Source: an uncultured Propionivibrio sp. (lineage in GTDB: Bacteria > Pseudomonadota > Gammaproteobacteria > Burkholderiales > Rhodocyclaceae). From it: 20,032 nucleotides of DNA. The notes below the pieces were generated by a model that did not search any database, had not been told where the DNA came from, and was given only the letters and a program-made list of their open reading frames with translations. The stretch covers positions 1 to 20,032 of the forward strand of contig CALHZD010000137.1 in assembly GCA_938040985.1 (NCBI GenBank), read 5' to 3'. Shown in pieces: positions 15,276-20,032 of this stretch; within the stretch, counting starts at the first letter, position 1; each line of letters starts with the position of its first letter. Both the position numbers and the translations under genes were made by a program.

Positions 15276-16499
15276 ATGAATACCGAAATCCTGCTGGGCG
15301 TCGTCATGTTTACGGCGATCGTGCTATCACTGGTCGCCATCATCCTGTTCGCCCGTTCCAGACTGGTTTCCAGCGGCGATGTCAACATCGAGATCAACGG
15401 CGAGCGCACGATTACCGTGCCCGCCGGCGGCAAGCTGCTGCAAACGCTGGCGGCGAAAAACGTCTTTCTTTCCTCGGCCTGCGGCGGCGGCGGCACCTGC
15501 GGCCAATGCAAATGCATCGTCGAAGAAGGCGGCGGCGAAATGCTGCCCACCGAGGAGCCGCACTTCACCCGGCGCGAAGCCGCCGAGGGCTGGCGTCTTT
15601 CCTGCCAGACCGCCGTCAAGCAGAACATGAAAATCCGCGTGCCGGAAGAGGTGTTCGGCGTCAAGAAATGGGTCTGCACCGTCGAGTCCAACCCCAACGT
15701 CGCCACCTTCATCAAGGAACTGACGCTGCGTCTGCCCGAGGGCGAAAATGTAAACTTCCGCGCTGGCGGCTATGTACAGCTCGAATGCCCGCCGCACACC
15801 GTGTATTACAAGGACTTTGACATTCCTGAGGAATACCGCGCCGACTGGGATAAATTCAACCTCTGGCGCTTCGTTTCCAAAGTGGATGAAACCACCATCC
15901 GCGCCTACTCGATGGCCAATTACCCGGAAGAAAAAGGCATCGTCAAGTTCAATATCCGCGTGGCCTCGCCGCCGCCCAATCGGGACGACATTCCGCCCGG
16001 CAAGATGTCTTCCTGGGTATTCAACCTGAAACCCGGCGATCAGGTCACGGTGTACGGCCCCTTTGGCGAGTTTTTTGCCAGAAACACCAATGCCGAAATG
16101 ATCTTCATCGGCGGCGGCGCGGGGATGGCGCCGATGCGCTCGCACATTTTCGACCAGCTCAAACGCCTGCACAGCCAGCGCAAAATTTCATTCTGGTACG
16201 GCGCACGTTCGCTACGCGAAGCGTTTTACATCGATGAATACAATAAACTGGCGGCGGAAAACCCCAATTTCACCTGGACGCTGGCGCTCTCCGACCCGCT
16301 GCCAGAGGACAACTGGACGGGGCCGACCGGCTTCATCCACAACGTGCTGTACGAAAACTACCTGAAGAATCACCCCGCGCCTGAAGACTGCGAGTTTTAC
16401 ATGTGCGGCCCGCCCATGATGACCGCCGCCGTCATCAAGATGCTGCTCGATCTGGGCGTCGAACGCGACAGCATCTTCCTCGATGATTTTGGCGGCTGA
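15276..16499 (+). CDS. nqrF: Na+-translocating NADH:quinone reductase subunit F
   Basis: NqrF is the NADH-oxidising entry subunit (407 residues, the normal size). It has one N-terminal membrane helix (about 3-27). A ferredoxin domain follows, with 2Fe-2S ligands Cys69, Cys75, Cys78 and Cys110 in SSACGGGGTCGQCKC and LSCQTAV. Next come an FAD domain with RAYSMANYPEEKG (209-221) and an NADH-binding domain with FIGGGAGMAPMRSH (277-290) and FYMCGPPMM. The C-terminus LDDFGG is typical. Of its 20 lysines, 11 use AAA, against none of 16 in nqrA, showing the change in codon style within a single operon. nqrF sits 18 bp after nqrE and is followed by apbE. Confidence 0.97.
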   Translation: MNTEILLGVVMFTAIVLSLVAIILFARSRLVSSGDVNIEINGERTITVPAGGKLLQTLAAKNVFLSSACGGGGTCGQCKCIVEEGGGEMLPTEEPHFTRREAAEGWRLSCQTAVKQNMKIRVPEEVFGVKKWVCTVESNPNVATFIKELTLRLPEGENVNFRAGGYVQLECPPHTVYYKDFDIPEEYRADWDKFNLWRFVSKVDETTIRAYSMANYPEEKGIVKFNIRVASPPPNRDDIPPGKMSSWVFNLKPGDQVTVYGPFGEFFARNTNAEMIFIGGGAGMAPMRSHIFDQLKRLHSQRKISFWYGARSLREAFYIDEYNKLAAENPNFTWTLALSDPLPEDNWTGPTGFIHNVLYENYLKNHPAPEDCEFYMCGPPMMTAAVIKMLLDLGVERDSIFLDDFGG

Positions 16500-16541
16500 C
16501 CTGTGCGGGCTGTACGGCTCCGCTTCAAACGGGTGCGAACA

Positions 16542-17753
16542 ATGCGGTCGATGCGGAAAATCCGGTCATCAATACGCTCAGGGTCAAGGCAGTGCCTTGC
16601 CCTGCTGACCGCCTTCGCCGCACTGACAGCCCCGCTCCTGCTCACCGCCTGCCGGCAACAGTCCCCGATCGAACGTCTTTCCGGCCCGACCATGGGCAGC
16701 GCCTACCAGATCAGCTACGTTCGCGCGCAGGAGGCTCCCGAAACGTCGGCGCTTCATGCGCAGATCCAGGCCATGCTTCAGCAGCTGGACAGCGCCGTCT
16801 CCACTTACCGGGATGATTCCGCCGTCGCCCGTTTCAATGCCGCCCCCGCCGGCGCCTGCATGGAGATGCCCAGCGAGGCCATCGAACTGGCGCGGCACGC
16901 GCAGCAACTGGCCGCCGACGGCGAAGGCGCGTTCGACATCACCCTGTTACCCGCACTCGATGCCTGGGGATTCGGCCCCAAGGCCGCTCTCGCCGACCTG
17001 AACGCAGACTTATCCGCAGCCCTATCCACCATGCAGCGGCAAACGCCGGCCCAGCCGCCGTCGGACGCTCCGCCATCGAAGACGACGGATACGGATACGG
17101 CCGACGCTCCCAAGCCAGGCCAGGCTGGCCATTTCATAGAACCTACAACCGCCGAACTCGATGCATTGCGTCCGCGTATTGGCCTGCAACACCTGCGCAT
17201 TGAGGGCGCGCGCTTGTGCAAGGACGCGCCGATCAGCATCGAATTTAACAGCATCGCCGCCGGCTATGCGGTCGATCGCATCGCCGATCTGCTTGCCGGC
17301 TACGGCATTCACAACTACCTCGTCGAAGTTACCGGCGAAATCCGCGGCGCCGGTAAAAAGCCGGATGGCTCGCCCTGGCGCGTGGCCATTGAAGCGCCGC
17401 TGGATCACCAGCGCCAGGCGCAGAAAATCGTCGCGCTCGATGGCCTGTCACTGTCGACCTCCGGCGATTATCGCCACTACCGCGAGGTCAACGGCCAACG
17501 CCTGTCGCACGTCATCGACCCGCGCACCCTGCGCCCCGTCACCCACCATCTGGCCGCCGTCACCGTCGCCGCCCCCAGCGCGCTGGACGCCGACGGCTTA
17601 TCCACCCTGCTCATGGCGCTGGGGCCGGCGCGCGGGCTGGATTACGCGCAACGGCACAATCTGGCCGCGCTGTTCGTCAGCCGCACGCAAAACGGCTTCC
17701 ACAGCCAGGCCACGCCCGCCTTTGAAGCCCGCTTTCCATCCACCGGAGAATAA
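16542..17753 (+). CDS. apbE: ApbE-type FAD:protein FMN transferase, lipoprotein, with a Pro/Thr/Asp-rich insertion
   Basis: ApbE uses FAD and Mg2+ to attach FMN covalently to threonines in NqrB and NqrC. The signal peptide ends LLLTAC, lipid-attachment Cys37 from the chosen start, so the enzyme faces the periplasm. Family motifs appear in order: GPTMGSAYQISY, STYRDDSAVARFN, GAFDITLLPALDAWGFGP, EFNSIAAGYAVDRIADLL, SGDYRHYREVNGQRLSHVID and the Mg-site region DADGLSTLL. About 40 residues of low complexity (roughly 165-206, APPSKTTDTDTADAPKPG) are inserted between WGFGP and the next core strand, making the protein longer than the usual 330-350. The start is uncertain: GTG 16503 and ATG 16551 are also in frame, and none has a clear ribosome site. 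Its location right after nqrF fits a dedicated role. Confidence 0.94.
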   Translation: MRSMRKIRSSIRSGSRQCLALLTAFAALTAPLLLTACRQQSPIERLSGPTMGSAYQISYVRAQEAPETSALHAQIQAMLQQLDSAVSTYRDDSAVARFNAAPAGACMEMPSEAIELARHAQQLAADGEGAFDITLLPALDAWGFGPKAALADLNADLSAALSTMQRQTPAQPPSDAPPSKTTDTDTADAPKPGQAGHFIEPTTAELDALRPRIGLQHLRIEGARLCKDAPISIEFNSIAAGYAVDRIADLLAGYGIHNYLVEVTGEIRGAGKKPDGSPWRVAIEAPLDHQRQAQKIVALDGLSLSTSGDYRHYREVNGQRLSHVIDPRTLRPVTHHLAAVTVAAPSALDADGLSTLLMALGPARGLDYAQRHNLAALFVSRTQNGFHSQATPAFEARFPSTGE

Positions 17754-17755
17754 AC

Positions 17756-17980
17756 ATGCTGACCTGGTTGCTCGCCTTTTTCGTTCTGCTGCTTGTCGTC
17801 ATCGCCATGGCGATCGGCGTCATCGCCGGCCGCAAGCCCATCGCCGGTTCCTGCGGCGGCCTCGCCAACGTCGGCCTCGACACTGCGTGCGCCTGCGGCG
17901 GTACGCCCGGCAAATGCCGCGGCGGCGCAGGGAATGCCGACAACGCGCAAGACCCGGCCGCGCCCCGCGCAACGCACTGA
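17756..17980 (+). CDS. nqrM: NqrM, Na+-NQR maturation factor (DUF539)
   Basis: This small membrane protein of 74 residues has one N-terminal helix (about 3-25), then GSCGGLANVGLD and ACACGGTPGKC. The four cysteines (33, 45, 47, 54) are the conserved set of NqrM, which is required for the iron centre of the NqrD/NqrE pair, probably as an iron deliverer. GGAGAA precedes the ATG, and the gap from apbE is two bases. With this gene the cluster contains all known Nqr-specific maturation functions. The stop codon lies in the first of the 40-nt repeat-like units that fill the region downstream. Confidence 0.93.
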   Translation: MLTWLLAFFVLLLVVIAMAIGVIAGRKPIAGSCGGLANVGLDTACACGGTPGKCRGGAGNADNAQDPAAPRATH

Positions 17981-18299
17981 AGCCACGCCTCGGTGCCAGC
18001 CCTTGCAGAGAACGCAGCGCCGGACGCCTGCCCACAAACCCGCGCGGAATGGACTGCCTGGTAGATGCCATCAATCAGGATGCCGGCTCTGCCCGCAAGC
18101 CCGCGTGGATAGGGCATTTCCGAGGGGGGCCGGAAACCCTTGTAAACAGGGCATCTCAAGGCAGGCTCCTTGAACCTCTTTTTGAACCCCTTTATCGACG
18201 GGAATTTCAGGGCAAGAATTTTGTAGGCTGGGCATTGATGTCCGACGGTCGTTCATCTAACTATTTATTTATTGGGCGCAGCATTCTAGTTTATGTTTT

Positions 18300-18328
18300 T
18301 TGATACTCTGAAGCCCTTGTGTTTAAAT
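18300..18328 (+). promoter_or_regulatory. Candidate murI promoter in an AT-rich patch
   Basis: TTGATA (18300-18305) and TTAAAT (18323-18328) are exactly 17 bp apart. The -35 matches the consensus at five of six positions and the -10 at four. The element overlaps the start of a 40-nt repeat unit at 18308 and lies 212 bases before the murI start codon, so the leader would contain the 18406-18435 hairpin and another repeat unit. Confidence 0.45.
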
Positions 18329-18405
18329 GGCCTCCGGGAATTTTATGTTTTCTGCCCTGTTTTTCCGGGTTGCGGAGAAGCCGTTCCTACAGGCCGGGCG
18401 CTTTG

Positions 18406-18435
18406 TGCCCGACAGTTGTTTACGTTTGTCGGGCA
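18406..18435. repeat. 9-bp inverted repeat in the murI leader
   Basis: TGCCCGACA (18406-18414) and TGTCGGGCA (18427-18435) are perfect inverted copies separated by 12 bases. A hairpin here would lie in the putative murI leader, about 105 bases before the start codon. No T tract follows, so a simple terminator is unlikely; an operator or an RNA structural element is possible. Confidence 0.55.
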
Positions 18436-18540
18436 TCAATTCCCGACCGGCCCAAGTATCGCCCTGAAACGCCCTATGCATAAGGATTTCAAGGCGCGCC
18501 CTCTAACACGCCCCGCCCAGGCGGACTTGCCGGCAGCGCC

Positions 18541-19326
18541 ATGATCGGCATCTTTGACAGCGGCCTGGGCGGGCTTTCAGTACTGGCGGCCATTGCAAAG
18601 GCTTTGCCGGCCGCCGACATGCGCTATCTGGCCGACACGGCATATGTGCCCTACGGCAATAAAGACGAAGCCTTCATTCGCGCGCGCGTCCTGAACATCG
18701 GCCGCTATCTCGCCGATCAAGGCTGCTCGCTGATTGTCGTCGCCTGCAATACGGCCACCGCGGCTGCGGTCACGACGCTGCGTCAGGCGCTGCCGCAGAT
18801 TCCCGTAGTCGGCATCGAACCGGGCATTAAACCCGCCGCCCACTCGACGCGCAGCGGGCGCATCGCCGTGCTGGCGACGGAATCGACGGCGCGCAGCACA
18901 CGCCTTGCCCGCCTGATCGAGCGACATGCCGGCCACGTTCACGTCGACGTCATCGCCTGCCCCGGCTGGGCAAACCGGGTCGAGTCCTTGCAACTGGACG
19001 ACCCTGGATTTTCCGAATCCGCACATCATCACCTGGCGCAAACGCTGGAGGCCGGCGCGGACCGCATCGTTCTCGGCTGTACGCACTACGCGTTTCTTGC
19101 CCCGGCGCTTGCCCCTCTTGTCGCAGGACGCGCACGGCTCGTCGATGTTGCCGAGGCAGTCGCCCGTCAGTGCCGGCGATTGGCGGGCACGGCCGAAAAT
19201 AGTCGGGGACGGCTCATTCTGCAAGCGACGGCGCGCCCGGAACGCTTGCAGGCCGCCCTGCCCGCGCTGGGACTGGGACATCTTTTAACGCAACTGCACG
19301 GCAGCGCGGAACAGGTGGATATTTAG
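18541..19326 (+). CDS. murI: Glutamate racemase
   Basis: MurI converts L-glutamate to D-glutamate for peptidoglycan precursors in the cytoplasm. The product has 261 residues, the usual length. The start MIGIFDSGLGGLSVL contains the Asp6-Ser7 active-site pair. DTAYVPYGNK holds substrate contacts, and the two catalytic cysteines are Cys69 in VACNTATAAA and Cys180 in LGCTHYAFL. PVVGIEPGIKPA and CPGWANRVES are also family landmarks. The ATG at 18541 lacks a strong ribosome site, but the protein aligns from its first residue. The gene stands alone, with repeat-filled spacers on both sides and the same mixed codon style as nqrC to nqrM. Confidence 0.95.
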   Translation: MIGIFDSGLGGLSVLAAIAKALPAADMRYLADTAYVPYGNKDEAFIRARVLNIGRYLADQGCSLIVVACNTATAAAVTTLRQALPQIPVVGIEPGIKPAAHSTRSGRIAVLATESTARSTRLARLIERHAGHVHVDVIACPGWANRVESLQLDDPGFSESAHHHLAQTLEAGADRIVLGCTHYAFLAPALAPLVAGRARLVDVAEAVARQCRRLAGTAENSRGRLILQATARPERLQAALPALGLGHLLTQLHGSAEQVDI

Positions 19327-19401
19327 CCACCGGGGCTTCCGGGCGTCCATTTTTGCGAAGCAGCGACGTTTCCACTCTCGGCGCTTTTGTTGCCCACCTT
19401 G

Positions 19402-19447
19402 CCCTCTCCCCTGTCCCTTATTTCCGTACCTTCTCACAGGGAGAGGG
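19402..19447. terminator. Hairpin downstream of murI
   Basis: CCCTCTCCC (19402-19410) and GGGAGAGGG (19439-19447) are perfect inverted copies. TGT/ACA extends the stem by three pairs past a bulged C, leaving a 21-base loop. It lies 76 bases after the murI stop. C-rich/G-rich extragenic palindromes of this kind are common in GC-rich proteobacteria. It may end the murI transcript, although no T tract follows. Confidence 0.5.
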
Positions 19448-19466
19448 GCATCTGAAGGAGGTAGCG

Positions 19467-19586
19467 CCGAACCCCTTATAAACAGGGCATCTCCGGGCGC
19501 CCTACCCGGAAGCCCTTTATTGATAAGGGTTCCAGAGGCGCCTGCCCGCAAGCGCCCTATTGACGGAGACTCTAGCGGTGGTCTGG
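19467..19586 (+). repeat. Three tandem 40-nt repeat units after murI
   Basis: Units start at 19467, 19507 and 19547, an exact 40-nt period. The first shares TAAACAGGGCATCTC with the best copies elsewhere. The second ends in CAGAGGCGCCTGCC, identical to the end of the unit at 19715. Inner inverted repeats such as CCCTT / AAGGG in the second unit keep a stem even where bases differ. The third is the most diverged. No ribosome site or reading frame is evident. Confidence 0.75.
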
Positions 19587-19674
19587 TGAGCGCGGCGGCG
19601 GAAATGGCGAGGATGTAGGTGTGCTGATCGCGCGCTTCTGGCGTAGTGGTCGGCCGGCTTACGAAACTACTGTC

Positions 19675-19831
19675 CTGAAGCCCTTGTATTTAGGGCGCCT
19701 CCAAGGGCGATGCCCTGAAGCCCTTGTAAACAGGGCATCTCAGAGGCGCCTGCCCGGAACTACTTTATCTATACCGGTTTCAACGGTACCCCTCGGAAAT
19801 GCCCTATCCACGCGGATTACCGGGCATGTCC
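19675..19831 (+). repeat. Four tandem 39-40-nt repeat units
   Basis: Unit starts are 19675, 19715, 19755 and 19794. The first two agree at about 29 of 40 positions. Both contain perfect GCCCT / AGGGC stems with different 7-base loops (TGTATTT and TGTAAAC). The fourth has a longer stem, ATGCCC with GGGCAT (19799-19804 and 19821-19826). The units run head to tail in the same orientation as those upstream of murI. The bases between 19587 and 19674 show no gene or clear repeat. Confidence 0.75.
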
Positions 19832-19864
19832 TTTCGCGCATAAGGCAAGCACGGAGCGCCCACA

Positions 19865-19990
19865 CCCCCTTAGGCGCAGCCGCAGGCGCGGGGTGGCTTG
19901 GCGGAAGCAAGGGCTTGATTGTTCGAGCGTCAGCGAGTGATCAAGCCCGTCGCCAAGCGGCCCCGCGGCAAGGAAAGTCTGCGCCTGGGG
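19865..19990. repeat. Nested palindrome of about 125 bp
   Basis: Five pairs of arms nest in register around a 20-base loop (19920-19939). From outside in they are CCCC with GGGG (19987-19990), AGGCGCAG (19872-19879) with CTGCGCCT (19979-19986), CGCGGGG (19887-19893) with CCCCGCG (19961-19967), GCTTGGCG (19896-19903) with CGCCAAGC (19951-19958), and GGGCTTGAT (19911-19919) with ATCAAGCCC (19940-19948). All five are perfect within themselves and are separated by short unpaired bases. The loop carries CGAGCG and GCGAGT, which could pair with ACTCGC and CGCTCG just downstream (19999-20012). No coding frame is credible here. Confidence 0.75.
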
Positions 19991-20032
19991 TCGCATTTAC
20001 TCGCTTCGCTCGCACTGCGTGCCGTTGCTAAA

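Larger units (their letters stand above)
17977..18503 (+). repeat. Degenerate 40-nt repeat region between nqrM and murI
   Basis: This gene-free stretch is largely built from degenerate units of 37-40 nt. Each begins with a CxGAAGCCC-like start and usually has an inner GCCCT / AGGGC inverted repeat. Recognisable unit starts are 17977, 17994, 18033, 18094, 18131, 18170, 18182, 18308 and 18464; some units are shortened. The best copy is 18131-18169. Bases 18137-18158 match 19721-19742 beyond murI at all 22 positions, including CTTGTAAACAGGGCATCTC. The unit length is not a multiple of three and no frame stays open with a plausible protein, so it is not coding. An AT-rich patch (18250-18350) holds a candidate promoter. 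Confidence 0.7.

Noticed and set aside
10631..16499. Rnf electron transport complex
   Set aside because: NqrD/E/B/C are homologous to Rnf subunits, but NqrA and a ferredoxin-FAD-NADH NqrF are present and the polyferredoxin subunits RnfB and RnfC are absent.
17977..19831. CRISPR array
   Set aside because: The 40-nt units diverge along their whole length and abut each other. There are no identical repeats separated by unique spacers, and no cas gene is present.
19621..20031. 136-codon open frame at the right end
   Set aside because: It runs through tandem 40-nt units and the nested palindrome, whose period is not a multiple of three. The translation shows no domain and there is no ribosome site.
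19865..20032. Integron attC site
   Set aside because: The palindrome is long and imperfect, but the conserved RYYYAAC/GTTRRRY end boxes are not visible in the right places, and no integrase or cassette gene is adjacent.

Overview
The window reads as a GC-rich betaproteobacterial chromosome segment. Codon use is strongly GC-ending, the protein families are typical of Burkholderiales-like bacteria, and the Na+-translocating NADH:quinone reductase locus has its proteobacterial gene order. I cannot name a species from sequence alone.

Layout. Positions 1-4.2 kb hold a truncated RBBP9/YdeN-type hydrolase (minus strand), a KefB/KefC-type cation/proton antiporter, a YafY-type WYL regulator broken by one frameshift, and a glutathione S-transferase. 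Positions 4.2-5.5 kb hold a major facilitator efflux protein on the minus strand. From 5.5 to 7.3 kb there is an NhaC-type Na+/H+ antiporter, behind a leader with a 20-bp tandem repeat and two inverted repeats. From 7.4 to 10.4 kb, on the minus strand, lies a large lipoprotein that looks like a glyoxal/galactose-oxidase-type copper radical oxidase. It carries an added fibronectin III domain flanked by two copies of a YRY-repeat module. From 10.6 to 18.0 kb runs nqrABCDEF-apbE-nqrM, the six pump subunits plus the flavin transferase and the iron-site maturation factor. murI (glutamate racemase) follows at 18.5-19.3 kb. The last 0.7 kb is gene-free and full of repeats and palindromes.

How the genes fit together. 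Nqr exports Na+ using NADH. ApbE attaches FMN to NqrB and NqrC, and NqrM is needed for the iron site in NqrD/NqrE. NhaC could use or adjust the same Na+ gradient, and the Kef-type protein would move K+ against H+. The left half therefore has an ion-homeostasis flavour, although the genes lie in several transcription units.

The most striking observation is a break in sequence style inside nqrB, around 12,524-12,560. Upstream, lysine is written AAG (16 of 16 in nqrA, 4 of 4 in the first 184 codons of nqrB). Downstream it is AAA in all 3 remaining nqrB lysines and in 11 of 20 in nqrF. All genes to the right share the lower-GC style, and a 40-nt repeat family appears only there. The reading frame is intact across the break. 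It is therefore either a true recombination junction in a conserved stretch of nqrB or an assembly join between two related genomes. The second main observation is that repeat family: degenerate 40-nt tandem units, most with an internal hairpin, on both sides of murI, followed by a nested palindrome of about 125 bp.
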